Assembly: GCA_017397645.1 (NCBI GenBank)
Contig: JAFQIE010000025.1
Location: forward strand, 60,318-124,317
Length of the DNA: 64,000 nt
Direction of reading: 5' to 3'
DNA from: Lachnospiraceae bacterium
GTDB lineage: Bacteria; Bacillota; Clostridia; Lachnospirales; Lachnospiraceae
Position numbers and translations under genes: made by a program. Below the pieces are notes generated by a model. The model saw only the letters and a list, made by a program, of their open reading frames with translations. It had not been told where the DNA came from and ran no database searches. This document shows, one piece after another, positions 36,081 to 44,875 of the stretch (positions are counted from its first letter, which is position 1; each line of letters begins with the position of its first letter).

Positions 36081-37127
36081 TTACGCTTGTTTCGCAGCCG
36101 CCTCACGCTTCGCCAATTCTCTGTCGTGCTGCGCCATAATGCGTATCAATTCTTCATAACTTGTTTTCTGGGGATTCCAACCTAAAACCGTCTTAGCCTT
36201 GGTGGGATTGCCCCAAAGATTATCCACATCCGTAGGACGGAACCACGCAGGATTTACAGATACCAACAATTTACCTGTCTGCGCGTCATATCCCTTTTCG
36301 TCCACGCCTCTACCTTCCCAGCGGATGGTCATCCCATTGTAGGCAAATGCTTTTTCTGTAAAGTCACGCACCGTATGCTGTTCACCGGTGGCGATAACAA
36401 AGTCCTCCGGTGTATCGTGCTGTAGCATCATCCACATGCACTCCACATAGTCCTTAGCATATCCCCAATCGCGAAGGGAGTCCATATTGCCCAGTTCCAA
36501 ATGGTCCTGCAGGCCTTCCGCAATGCGGCCCGCTGCCAAAGTAATCTTACGGGTTACAAAGTTCTCGCCCCGTCGCTCGGACTCATGGTTAAACAAAATT
36601 CCATTCACAGCAAACATGCCATAAGCTTCTCTATATTCTTTGGTGATCCAAAATCCGTACTGTTTTGCAACCGCATAGGGGCTGTAAGGATGAAAAGGCG
36701 TGGTCTCGCTCTGGGGAACCTCCTCTACCTTTCCATATAGTTCAGAAGTAGAAGCCTGATAAATTCTGGTCTTATCCACAAGCCCTAAAATTCTCACTGC
36801 TTCCAATACACGAAGAACACCTAAAGCATCCACATCACCGGAGTATTCCGGCACATCAAAGGAAACCTGCACATGGGACTGTGCTGCCAGATTGTAAATC
36901 TCATCAGGCTGCACCAAACCGATGATACGAATCAAAGAAGATGAGTCCGTCAAATCTCCATCGTGCAACTTTATTTTGCCCGCTGCAATCAAATGATCGA
37001 TGCGGGCCGTATTGGAAATGGAAGCGCGTCTGGTAATGCCGTGCACCTCATATCCTTTTTCTAACAGAAGCTCTGCCAAATAAGAGCCGTCCTGTCCTGT
37101 AATACCTGTGATTAAAGCCTTTTTCAT
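36081..37127 (-). CDS. gmd: GDP-mannose 4,6-dehydratase
   Basis: 348 aa SDR enzyme, first step from GDP-mannose to GDP-L-fucose (or GDP-rhamnose). It starts [20 protein letters not shown] with the NAD(P) loop [10 protein letters not shown]. Catalytic residues appear in [18 protein letters not shown] (Thr127, Glu129) and Tyr151-x-x-x-Lys155 in [17 protein letters not shown] precedes the ATG at 37127; the longer reading from 37199 enters pseB and has no ribosome site. Second gene of pseB-gmd-fcl-glmM, 14 bases after pseB. Confidence 0.95.
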   Translation of the reverse strand: MKKALITGITGQDGSYLAELLLEKGYEVHGITRRASISNTARIDHLIAAGKIKLHDGDLTDSSSLIRIIGLVQPDEIYNLAAQSHVQVSFDVPEYSGDVDALGVLRVLEAVRILGLVDKTRIYQASTSELYGKVEEVPQSETTPFHPYSPYAVAKQYGFWITKEYREAYGMFAVNGILFNHESERRGENFVTRKITLAAGRIAEGLQDHLELGNMDSLRDWGYAKDYVECMWMMLQHDTPEDFVIATGEQHTVRDFTEKAFAYNGMTIRWEGRGVDEKGYDAQTGKLLVSVNPAWFRPTDVDNLWGNPTKAKTVLGWNPQKTSYEELIRIMAQHDRELAKREAAAKQA

Positions 37128-37141
37128 GGATACTCTCCTGC

Positions 37142-38137
37142 TTATTTTTCTAAATCTACGTCCTTGAGTAATTCTTTGATTTCTTCCACAGTCAACCATA
37201 CTGTATTGTTGTCGGAAGAATAAGAGAAGCCGTCCTCCACCTTTTTGCCGGTAGGTACTGCTTTGCGGCTCTCACTCCAAACCATCTGGGGATATACAAT
37301 ATAGTGCTTGTCATATTCATAGGTGGTCATGGAATCTTCCACCGTAATCATAATCTCATGTAGTTTTTCACCCTCGCGGATACCAACCTCAGGCATCGTA
37401 CAACCGGGACACATTGCCTGTGCCAAATCCGTGATCTTGAAGGAAGGAATCTTGGATATAAAGGTCTCGCCGCCCTTCGCCTCTTCCAATGCCTTGATTA
37501 CCAACTCTACGCCCTGACGAAGACTAATCCAGAAACGAGTCATGCGATAGTCAGTGATAGGAAGTTCAGTTTTACCCTGTTTCATCAGATTGTGGAAGAA
37601 AGGAATCACCGAGCCACGACTACCGGCTACGTTTCCGTATCTTACAATGGAAAAACTGATATCCTTGCTGCCTGCATAGGCATTGGCTGCAATGAACAAT
37701 TTATCGGAAACCAATTTGGTGCCTCCGTAGAGATTTACAGGATTTACTGCCTTGTCAGTGGAAAGCGCCACCACTTTTTTCACGCCACAGTCAAGGGCAG
37801 CGTCAATGATATTCTGGGCACCATGGATATTCGTCTTAATGGCTTCTGCGGGATTGTATTCACAGGCAGGTACCTGCTTCATAGCTGCCGCATGTACCAC
37901 ATAATCCACACCTTCAAATGCTCTCATCAAGCGTTCTTTATCGCGAACATCACCGATGAAGAAACGGAGTTTGGACAGATGCTCCTTGAATTCATTCTGC
38001 ATCATAAACTGCTTGAATTCGTCACGGGAATATATGATGATCTTCTTGGGTTCATAATGTTCCAACACATATTTGGTAAATGCTTTACCAAAGGAACCGG
38101 TTCCTCCGGTGATTAGAATCGTCTTGTTATTTAACAT
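37142..38137 (-). CDS. pseB: UDP-N-acetylglucosamine 4,6-dehydratase (inverting), PseB
   Basis: 331 aa SDR that removes water from UDP-GlcNAc and inverts C5, the first step to pseudaminic acid. It has the PseB/FlaA1 hallmarks: [65 protein letters not shown] with Asp128/Lys129 and Tyr137-x-x-x-Lys141, then [15 protein letters not shown]. It is soluble, unlike the PglF-like enzyme at 41755-43617. GGAGG lies before the ATG. First gene after a strong promoter with an overlapping palindrome. Confidence 0.94.
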   Translation of the reverse strand: MLNNKTILITGGTGSFGKAFTKYVLEHYEPKKIIIYSRDEFKQFMMQNEFKEHLSKLRFFIGDVRDKERLMRAFEGVDYVVHAAAMKQVPACEYNPAEAIKTNIHGAQNIIDAALDCGVKKVVALSTDKAVNPVNLYGGTKLVSDKLFIAANAYAGSKDISFSIVRYGNVAGSRGSVIPFFHNLMKQGKTELPITDYRMTRFWISLRQGVELVIKALEEAKGGETFISKIPSFKITDLAQAMCPGCTMPEVGIREGEKLHEIMITVEDSMTTYEYDKHYIVYPQMVWSESRKAVPTGKKVEDGFSYSSDNNTVWLTVEEIKELLKDVDLEK

Positions 38138-38184
38138 AATTGCCTCCTGCTTTTGTTTTCTCTTTTCGGAAGGTTTCTCTGTAG

Positions 38185-38213
38185 ATTATACCATCCATGG
38201 CAATAATTGCCAA
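38185..38213 (-). promoter_or_regulatory. Promoter of pseB-gmd-fcl-glmM
   Basis: Minus strand: -35 TTGGCA (38213-38208), 17-base spacer, -10 TATAAT (38190-38185) with an extended TG-G. About 40 bases to the pseB ATG, with AGGAGG in the leader. It overlaps the operator-like palindrome 38198-38212. Confidence 0.85.
38198..38212. promoter_or_regulatory. Operator-like palindrome over the pseB -35 box
   Basis: Perfect inverted repeat TGGCAAT-A-ATTGCCA (7-1-7) that covers part of the -35 box and the spacer, where a bound dimeric regulator would block polymerase. The regulator cannot be named from the sequence; no regulator gene is present in the window. Confidence 0.55.
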
Positions 38214-38223
38214 CCAAAGAAAT

Positions 38224-39414
38224 TTATTTTGACAGTATTGTGTCATACAAATCCAAATATTTGCCAAGGCGCACTTTAGTATCGTACTCCTTACCGGCCT
38301 GTACACATTTGTCCCGTTGTAACAACTGTGCCTGAAAGATGGCCTTTTGTACAGCGTCCAAATCTCCAACTTCTACTACAATACCTATGTTTCCATCCAA
38401 TGCCTCAGGACTTCCCCCTGTGCGATACGTAATGACCGGTGTGCCGCAGGCAAGGGCCTCCAGATTCACTGTCGGAAAATTATCTTCGTAGGTAAGATTC
38501 AAAAGTGCCATGCTCTCTGTATATAACTGCGCTAATTCCTGTGCATTCTCCGTTTTCCCGATACCCACTATGTTTTCCGGCAGTGCCTTGATTTGTGCCT
38601 CTGTCAATCCCACCATAACCAGTTGATATTCTTCCGGTAAGTGCACAGCCAAAGCCAAGTAGTCTTCGTAGCCCTTTCGCGCGGTCCACTGATTGGCCAC
38701 CGCTAAGAGAAGCTTATGGTCACCCAGGTGATACTTTTCACGGACATCACCCTGTGTGGGACAAAACAGCGTCGTATCAATGCCATTGGGAAGCACTTGC
38801 ACTTGATAGTCCTTTAGGAAGGATTGTTTCACCTCTCCGGCAAGCCACGCTGACGGCGTCACGATGGTTAGATTCTTTACACCCGTAAAGGCTGCCTTTT
38901 TATCCCCGTAATTGCGAAGGGAATTATCCAACACTTTACTGGCAGGATATACCTTTTTCTCCGGACAATGGGAACATCCGCTTTTCCATTTTCCACACCC
39001 GGCTTTTGTGTAATATGCGCAGTGCCCTGTAAAAGGCCAACAGTCATGCAGTGTCCAAATGACAGGTGTGTCACTTTTCTTTAGATAGTCGAACAATGTG
39101 GGCACATGAAGATAATACCCGTGTAAATTGTGCAAATGAATGATATTCGGTTTACTTTCTTCTATTTTTTCTATTAACTTTTTTGTTTTTTTCTTAGAAT
39201 AAAATCCGGTGCGGTCAGTAATTCTTGTGAAAATCCCGTGCACATACATGTCCCAAAGGGAACCGATTTTGTATGTGTCTTTGTCCTGCGTATCGCCACG
39301 GCCGTAAGCCGCCACGCAGGTATCACCACGTTTTTCCAACAGTTGCTTCAACCCTGCAACAATCCTGCCTGTGCTACCACTGCCGTACACCGTATTTATT
39401 TGAAATACCTTCAT
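38224..39414 (-). CDS. Family 4 glycosyltransferase
   Basis: 396 aa GT-B-fold enzyme. It starts KVFQINTVYGSGSTGRIVAG (glycine-rich acceptor loop) and has the block WTLHDCWPFTGHCAYY followed by GC...GC..CP cysteines (near residues 125-155), a pattern seen in a subset of GT4 enzymes of colanic-acid-like clusters. The donor site is TYEDNFPTVNLEALACGTPV, ending in the GGSPEAL loop. AGGAAG precedes the ATG. Last gene of the 47-38 kb assembly block; proximity to gmd/fcl makes GDP-fucose a possible donor, unproven. Confidence 0.88.
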   Translation of the reverse strand: MKVFQINTVYGSGSTGRIVAGLKQLLEKRGDTCVAAYGRGDTQDKDTYKIGSLWDMYVHGIFTRITDRTGFYSKKKTKKLIEKIEESKPNIIHLHNLHGYYLHVPTLFDYLKKSDTPVIWTLHDCWPFTGHCAYYTKAGCGKWKSGCSHCPEKKVYPASKVLDNSLRNYGDKKAAFTGVKNLTIVTPSAWLAGEVKQSFLKDYQVQVLPNGIDTTLFCPTQGDVREKYHLGDHKLLLAVANQWTARKGYEDYLALAVHLPEEYQLVMVGLTEAQIKALPENIVGIGKTENAQELAQLYTESMALLNLTYEDNFPTVNLEALACGTPVITYRTGGSPEALDGNIGIVVEVGDLDAVQKAIFQAQLLQRDKCVQAGKEYDTKVRLGKYLDLYDTILSK

Positions 39415-39428
39415 CTTCTACTCGCTTC

Positions 39429-40172
39429 CTAAGACAATATAAACTTGCCCACATCCATAACCAGACATTCAAAAATACATAACGGACTATAACCATTGCT
39501 GCGGTACACATTGTACCTGAATCTAATGCGTTTCAACATAGCAGACAGAGTCTTTTGATTGCTGGCGCCTCCCATCCTGAAATTTGCCAGCACCCGGTCT
39601 ACAATTTCCACATGATATCCGGCCTTACGGATCTTGATTAACATATCCAGGTCCGCGTACAGATTATCCAATCTGTAAGTGAACCTATCATACACCTTCC
39701 TGCAGATAAATGTGGTAGGATGGTTCCAGTGTCTGGAAGTAATGTATTTCTTTAATCTGGCTTTTTTCAGTATGCTGTCTCCGTTCTCTTTGATGAGACG
39801 GATATTGGCATACATCATATCGAACCCGGTGGCCTCAAAGGTATCTGCCACCACCTTCAAAGCGTCCGGTTCATACCAGTCATCGCTGTTTAGAATTCCA
39901 ACCACATCGCCTGTAGCAAGGGCAACACCCTTGTTCATGGCATCATAGATGCCCTTATCCGGCTCACTGATGATTTTATAATCAACACCCTTTTCTTCCA
40001 GCCGCTCACGAAAACTCTCCGCTACAACCACGGTGTTATCCGTACTGGCTCCATCAATAATCAGGTACTCTACCGACAACCCCGCTTTCGCTTCCTGGTT
40101 CAAAATGGATGCAATAGTATTTGCAATTGTTTTTTCGCTGTTATACGCTACTGTCACAACACTAATCTTCAT
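39429..40172 (-). CDS. Family 2 glycosyltransferase (WcaE/WcaA-like)
   Basis: 247 aa, single GT2 domain: ISVVTVAYNSEKTIANTIAS, LIIDGASTDNTVVVAE, then SEPDKGIYDAMNKGVALATG and GILNSDDWYEPDA, the sequence pattern of colanic-acid type WcaE-like enzymes. No membrane segment, so a cytoplasmic enzyme at the membrane surface. ATG at 40172 with AGGAGA upstream overlaps the end of the SDR gene by 11 bases (translational coupling). The longer start at 40226 lies deep in that gene and is rejected. Confidence 0.9.
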   Translation of the reverse strand: MKISVVTVAYNSEKTIANTIASILNQEAKAGLSVEYLIIDGASTDNTVVVAESFRERLEEKGVDYKIISEPDKGIYDAMNKGVALATGDVVGILNSDDWYEPDALKVVADTFEATGFDMMYANIRLIKENGDSILKKARLKKYITSRHWNHPTTFICRKVYDRFTYRLDNLYADLDMLIKIRKAGYHVEIVDRVLANFRMGGASNQKTLSAMLKRIRFRYNVYRSNGYSPLCIFECLVMDVGKFILS

Positions 40173-41076
40173 GGATTCTCCTGATACTTTCTTCCAATGC
40201 GTATTTCCGATAGGAATTATCTCCAAGGTCGTTCAGGCTCAAATCTATGGTCAATGAACCGAAGGCCTTGTTTACCAGTTTCCCGATTTTTCCGGGCATT
40301 TTACCTGCCAGCACAACGAAGGGATTGAGCCATTTCACCAGCCGTACTTTTTTGCCCTTTGCTTGTCCGATTTGTTCTACCATCTTTGCGGTTGTGGCGT
40401 ATTCGCCATTCTGTGGCCAAAACAAACCGCCTTGTCCCCTGTCAATGATTTGCCTTACGAATTCCGTAAGATTCTCTATATACAACATACTTCTGGCATT
40501 GCAAATATCCGGGAATACCGGAAGTTTCTCTGCCAACTTCACGAGCAAAGGATAATTTCCCTTACAACCCTTTCCGTACACAAAGGGAAGTCTCAAAATA
40601 CACACTTGAAATGATTCATCCGCTAAAACCGTGAGGGCCTCTTCTCCCTTCCACTTGGAATCCCCATAAAAGTTAGAGGGAGACGGCTGTGTTTGGGCTG
40701 TGATATGTTTCGTCTGTCCCACCTTAGCACTGTCCCCATAGACAATGACACTGCTAAAATACACAAACTGTTTTACACCCTGGGCCTTGGCTTTCGCGGC
40801 CACTTTGCCAACCAATTCGGCGTTGACCTTATAGTAACTCTCTTTCACCTCGTCACTTACCCCGGACACGTCCACATGAGCCTTACCCGCCACATGCAAA
40901 ATCACATCAAATTCGGAAAAGTCTTTTCCCTCCCAACTGCCGTCGCGCAACGAAATCTTCGTCACCTGATAGGGCTTCTGTCCTGTCGCTTCCGCAGAGG
41001 TACCATACCCTTCCAGATACGCAGCAAGGGCATTCCCTATATAACTGTTTTCTCCGGTGATTAAAATATGTTTCAT
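40162..41076 (-). CDS. NAD-dependent epimerase/dehydratase, probable nucleotide-sugar 4-reductase
   Basis: 304 aa SDR. It starts KHILITGENSYIGNALAAYL (Rossmann loop), has YFSSVIVYGDSAKVG and the catalytic Tyr-x-x-x-Lys in SNFYGDSKWKGEE. Its place directly after a short sugar transferase and a WbpM/PglF-like dehydratase is the same trio as WbpM-WbpL-WbpV, where the reductase makes UDP-D-QuiNAc or UDP-D-FucNAc for priming. That role is inferred from context; a plain 4-epimerase is the alternative. AGGAAG precedes the ATG. Confidence 0.8.
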   Translation of the reverse strand: MKHILITGENSYIGNALAAYLEGYGTSAEATGQKPYQVTKISLRDGSWEGKDFSEFDVILHVAGKAHVDVSGVSDEVKESYYKVNAELVGKVAAKAKAQGVKQFVYFSSVIVYGDSAKVGQTKHITAQTQPSPSNFYGDSKWKGEEALTVLADESFQVCILRLPFVYGKGCKGNYPLLVKLAEKLPVFPDICNARSMLYIENLTEFVRQIIDRGQGGLFWPQNGEYATTAKMVEQIGQAKGKKVRLVKWLNPFVVLAGKMPGKIGKLVNKAFGSLTIDLSLNDLGDNSYRKYALEESIRRIHED

Positions 41077-41105
41077 CTCATTTGACTTCCTATCACTTCG
41101 AAAAA

Positions 41106-41753
41106 TTATTCCGCTTCACTGTCAGATTCTGCAACGCTTTCCTTTTCCTGTAGCGCTCCCGTGCCACCCTCCACTACACCATCTGAGCGAAGTACACTTA
41201 GGAAAGTTCCAAAGAAACATTTGCAATCCATACTTAAGCCTTTTCCCTGCTGCAACGCTTCCACATATTCGCCATCCAATTTTGCCTTCACGGGAATCTC
41301 TAACTCATCACGACCATTGATTTGTGCCCAGCCGGTAAGACCGGGACGCACATCATTGGCGCCGTATTTGTCCCGCTCCTCAATCAAATCAAACTGATTC
41401 CAAAGTGCAGGTCTGGGACCAACCACAGACATATCACCCTTCAAAATATTGAAAATCTGGGGCAGCTCGTCTAAACTGGTCTTACGTAAAAATTTCCCCA
41501 CCTTTGTAATATACTGCTCCGGATTCTCCAATAAGTGAGTGGGCATATCCTTCGGGGTATCCACCCTCATGGTGCGGAATTTCAAAATCATAAAATGGGA
41601 TTTATGCAATCCTATGCGTTTTTGTTTGAACAAAATAGGTCCCTTGGACTCTACTTTAATGGCTATCATTAACACCACAAAAAGAGGAGACAGTATGCAC
41701 ACCCCCAGTAGCGCCAATACAAAATCCACTCCTCTTTTTATTCTTTGATACAT
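41106..41753 (-). CDS. Short undecaprenyl-phosphate sugar-1-phosphate transferase (PglC-like)
   Basis: 215 aa bacterial sugar transferase (PF02397 type) with one re-entrant N-terminal membrane helix (about 10-30). Core motifs GPILFKQKRIGLHKSHFMIL, KFRTMRVDT, RKTSLDELPQIFNILKGDMS and VVGPRPAL, with the Asp-Glu of LDELPQ near residue 95. It starts a glycan by moving a sugar-1-P to undecaprenyl phosphate. An acidic tail (QEKESVAESDSEAE) is unusual. GGAGGAAG precedes the ATG at 41753, one base after the dehydratase stop. The donor is probably a 6-deoxy-HexNAc made by its two neighbours. Confidence 0.92.
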   Translation of the reverse strand: MYQRIKRGVDFVLALLGVCILSPLFVVLMIAIKVESKGPILFKQKRIGLHKSHFMILKFRTMRVDTPKDMPTHLLENPEQYITKVGKFLRKTSLDELPQIFNILKGDMSVVGPRPALWNQFDLIEERDKYGANDVRPGLTGWAQINGRDELEIPVKAKLDGEYVEALQQGKGLSMDCKCFFGTFLSVLRSDGVVEGGTGALQEKESVAESDSEAE

Positions 41754-41754
41754 A

Positions 41755-43617
41755 TTACACTTCCTCCACATAGTGATAGGTAGGAACAAGTTCTCTCACA
41801 ATCGTTCTCACATCGCCCTGCTCTGTCTCCGCCAGTTCCTGTAATTCTGCCAACCGGCGCTCCAGCATATCTTCATCAAAGACGATGGGTTTTCCTATGT
41901 AAATCATTTGATTTGCCGTTTCACGAAGTCCTTCTTCGTTCATTAGAAGTTCTTCATACATTTTCTCTCCCGGGCGCAAACCAATGTATTCAATTTCAAT
42001 ATCTTCGCCCTCTTTGAGTCCGGAAAGCATGATAAGGTTTCTGGCCAAGTCCACAATTTTCATGGGCTCACCCATATCCAAGACAAAAATTTCACCACCC
42101 TTGGCATAAGCACCCGCCTGAAGAACCAGGGAGACTGCCTCAGGAATCGTCATAAAATAACGCACCATCTCCGGGCTGGTAACTGTCACAGGACCACCCT
42201 TTTCAATCTGCTTCTTAAACAAGGGAATCACACTGCCGTTGCTTCCCAACACATTGCCAAAACGGACCGCCACAAATTCCGTATCAGATTTGCGATTCAA
42301 ATTTTGTACAATCATTTCACAGATTCTCTTGCTGGCACCCATAATATTGGTGGGATTGACCGCCTTATCCGTGGAAATCAATACAAATCTCTTGGCACCG
42401 TATTTGTCTGCCGCCTGTGCCACCTTCATGGTACCAAACACATTGTTTTTAATGGCCTCTCTGGGACTATCCTCCATAAGGGGCACATGCTTATGGGCCG
42501 CCGCATGATATACGATGTCCGGATGGTATTCCTCAAACACAGCGTTCACTCTGGCCTCATTGCGGACAGACCCTATCAATACCTGAAGATTCAGTTCAGG
42601 GTGCTTCATCACAAGTTCCTGCTGTATCTCATAAGCATTGTTTTCATAAATATCAAAAATTATCAGCTGCTTCGGCTGGTGTGCCGCAATCTGACGGCAT
42701 AACTCGCTTCCGATGGAGCCACCGCCACCGGTAACCAAAACCACCTTGTTTTGCACATAACCGATGATTTCATCCACGTTCACTTCGATGGGGTCCCTGC
42801 CTAAGAGGTCTTCAATCTGCACCTCCCTTAGCTGGGACACATTCACCTGTCCACTGATAAGCTGGTACATACCGGGCAAAATCTGCAACTTACAACCGGT
42901 TTCCTTGCAAATATCCAAAATAGGCTTTAAGGTCTTTCTCCCGGCGGAAGGAATAGCGATAATAATCTCGTCAATGTCATACTTACCAACTGCATCTTGG
43001 ATCATCTCCCTACCGCCGATGATGGGAACTCCATGCAAATACTTGCCGTGACACCCTTTGTTGTCATCAATCACACATGCCACATTCATACTCAAATATC
43101 TGCTGGAGCTGATCTCCTTTAAAATGGCGTTTCCTGCCGCTCCCGCGCCGACAATCATACAATTTACCTTGTTTCTCGCGGATTGCTGATTCATCCCACG
43201 CTTCTGGAAAAAGGTCAAAATGCGGTAACTGAATCTGACCACCATAGTCATGCCCAACAAAATAATGCCGTAATAAAAAGGATAACTTACCGGCAAATGA
43301 AGACGAAGTGCCCATGTGGAAATAGGCTGCACAATTGCACAAATCACTACGGCTAATATGATATTTACCAGTTCCGTATCAGAGGCGTATCGCCATACGC
43401 TTTTGTACAACCGGAAACACTTAAATACAAGCAAAGTCACAAGAGCATTGGGAATGCAGGCAACGAGTGCCGCTTCCCAAAACTCTCTGGGTACATCCAT
43501 AAACTTGAAATCATACCGCATGTAAAGACTCATAAAAGCCGCTATCAATACGGATAAAATATCTGCCATCACCAGCAAAATCACTCTGGATTCAGGAACT
43601 TTTTTGTTCTTCTTCAT
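41755..43617 (-). CDS. Membrane-bound UDP-GlcNAc C6-dehydratase (PglF/WbpM/CapD-like)
   Basis: 620 aa full-length form: four N-terminal membrane helices (residues about 10-140), a first Rossmann-like domain (MIVGAGAAGNAIL near 154) and the catalytic SDR domain from about 285. It has LVTGGGGSIGSELCRQI (295-310), [16 protein letters not shown] (415-430, Met426 replacing the usual Tyr of Tyr-x-x-x-Lys as in WbpM/PglF), and YMTIPEA-like RYFMTIPEAVSLVLQAG. It makes UDP-2-acetamido-2,6-dideoxy-xylo-hexos-4-ulose. Upstream GGAGC site. Distinct from PseB; the two enzymes open separate sugar branches from UDP-GlcNAc. Confidence 0.93.
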   Translation of the reverse strand: MKKNKKVPESRVILLVMADILSVLIAAFMSLYMRYDFKFMDVPREFWEAALVACIPNALVTLLVFKCFRLYKSVWRYASDTELVNIILAVVICAIVQPISTWALRLHLPVSYPFYYGIILLGMTMVVRFSYRILTFFQKRGMNQQSARNKVNCMIVGAGAAGNAILKEISSSRYLSMNVACVIDDNKGCHGKYLHGVPIIGGREMIQDAVGKYDIDEIIIAIPSAGRKTLKPILDICKETGCKLQILPGMYQLISGQVNVSQLREVQIEDLLGRDPIEVNVDEIIGYVQNKVVLVTGGGGSIGSELCRQIAAHQPKQLIIFDIYENNAYEIQQELVMKHPELNLQVLIGSVRNEARVNAVFEEYHPDIVYHAAAHKHVPLMEDSPREAIKNNVFGTMKVAQAADKYGAKRFVLISTDKAVNPTNIMGASKRICEMIVQNLNRKSDTEFVAVRFGNVLGSNGSVIPLFKKQIEKGGPVTVTSPEMVRYFMTIPEAVSLVLQAGAYAKGGEIFVLDMGEPMKIVDLARNLIMLSGLKEGEDIEIEYIGLRPGEKMYEELLMNEEGLRETANQMIYIGKPIVFDEDMLERRLAELQELAETEQGDVRTIVRELVPTYHYVEEV

Positions 43618-43652
43618 TCTTTGATAAGCTCCGTTTCAAACTTTCAATATCA

Positions 43653-44852
43653 TTAGTCAAAATCCGGGGTCCACTCCACATCATTGTCTCCCTGGGAAGG
43701 AGGTGCCTGAGTGGGAGGCGGAGGTGCCGGTGTAGGTGCCGGCGTAGGTGGTACCGTCGGTAACGGCGTAGGCTTCGGAGTGGGTGCTGCAGTCGGCTTA
43801 GGCGTTGGCGCCGGTGTAGGCTTTGCCGTGGGTGCAGCCGTTGGCTGAGGCTTCGCTGTAGGTTTCGCAGTAGGCGCAGCCGTCGGAGCCGCCGTGGGGC
43901 GCGATGTTGCTACGGGTTTTGATGTTGCCGTGGGCGTCGCGCTTCCCTGATGATTGGAGCCACTGGTCCCTCCTCCGGAATTACCCCCCGAAGGTTTCTG
44001 CGTCGGAGCCGATGTAGGCGCCGCCGTAGGTTTCGCCGTAGGCTTCATTGTAGGGGTAGGCTTGGCAACAGGTTTCGCAGTCGCCACTCCATTATCATCA
44101 AAATACTGTGTCTTGTTTTCGTACTTAAAACCGTCCTTATTGGTCCATAGGTCAAAGGCATCTCCTGCAGGGCCATCATATACCGATGTCACTAATTCAC
44201 CTACAATGACTCCTTTTGCATAAGTACCCTTTTCTTTTTCAATTCTTCCCTCGGTAGCATTGATTAATACATACTCGAAAGCACCATCATATTCACCATC
44301 TGTGATTCCGCTGCACATTACGGAAATCTCATCGCCATTCAAGCCGATTTCTACAGTCTCGTTCTTTTTACCATAGTAAACAGCATTGGCAAAGGTTTTA
44401 TTATCCCCCTTGTATCCCACCTCTAAAGTCAGAATAGGTTCTCCATTTCTTTGGTAAGAAAGGGTGCGGACCTTCCCGTCCATACCGGTTGTCACCAAAT
44501 CAAACCACTCTTTACTGCTCATCATATGAATCGCTTCTCCAAGATAGGCTTCCACGCTCATATTATTGCAAAGAACCTTCAATTCTGCCATCACAGCAGT
44601 CTGTTCTGCCTCGGTCATGGTACCATTATCATATTGTAATTCGGTCGTAGCCAATGATGCATCCGGTGACTCTTCTCCCGCCTGGGATTCACTACCTTCT
44701 TGGGATGAGGTATCTCCAAATCCGTGGCCCATGCCTTCCAGCGTAACCACAGAATCGTCGTAGCGGTCATCGATCACTACATTGCCCTCACAACCCGTCA
44801 ACAAGGCTATCATCACTATCATCAATAGCCCGGACAATTGTCTTTTCTTCAT
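43653..44852 (-). CDS. Lipoprotein with Pro/Thr/Ala/Lys-rich wall-spanning C-terminus
   Basis: 399 aa. Signal peptide KRQLSGLLMIVMIALL with lipobox LLTGC (Cys21). Residues about 70-250 form a folded domain of unknown family (AEQTAVMAELKVLCNNMSVE). From about 255 the chain is nearly all PT, AP, KP and PK repeats such as TAAPTAAPTAKPTAKPQPT, ending NDVEWTPDFD. Such tails span or grip the wall. GAGAGG precedes the ATG. It lies between a glucosaminidase and the PglF-like gene, so a wall or glycan-attachment role is likely but unproven. Confidence 0.8.
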   Translation of the reverse strand: MKKRQLSGLLMIVMIALLTGCEGNVVIDDRYDDSVVTLEGMGHGFGDTSSQEGSESQAGEESPDASLATTELQYDNGTMTEAEQTAVMAELKVLCNNMSVEAYLGEAIHMMSSKEWFDLVTTGMDGKVRTLSYQRNGEPILTLEVGYKGDNKTFANAVYYGKKNETVEIGLNGDEISVMCSGITDGEYDGAFEYVLINATEGRIEKEKGTYAKGVIVGELVTSVYDGPAGDAFDLWTNKDGFKYENKTQYFDDNGVATAKPVAKPTPTMKPTAKPTAAPTSAPTQKPSGGNSGGGTSGSNHQGSATPTATSKPVATSRPTAAPTAAPTAKPTAKPQPTAAPTAKPTPAPTPKPTAAPTPKPTPLPTVPPTPAPTPAPPPPTQAPPSQGDNDVEWTPDFD

Positions 44853-44875
44853 AGTATCCTCTCGTTCTAACCCAC

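Noticed and set aside
37142-43617. Idea that PseB and the PglF-like protein are duplicates of one function
   Set aside because: PseB keeps Tyr-x-x-x-Lys and is soluble; the longer protein has membrane helices and Met in place of Tyr, so they belong to different subfamilies.
43680-44080. Possible CRISPR or tandem repeat array in GC-rich repetitive DNA
   Set aside because: The repetition is coding: it gives Pro/Thr/Ala/Lys repeats in one frame of the lipoprotein gene, with no regular spacers.
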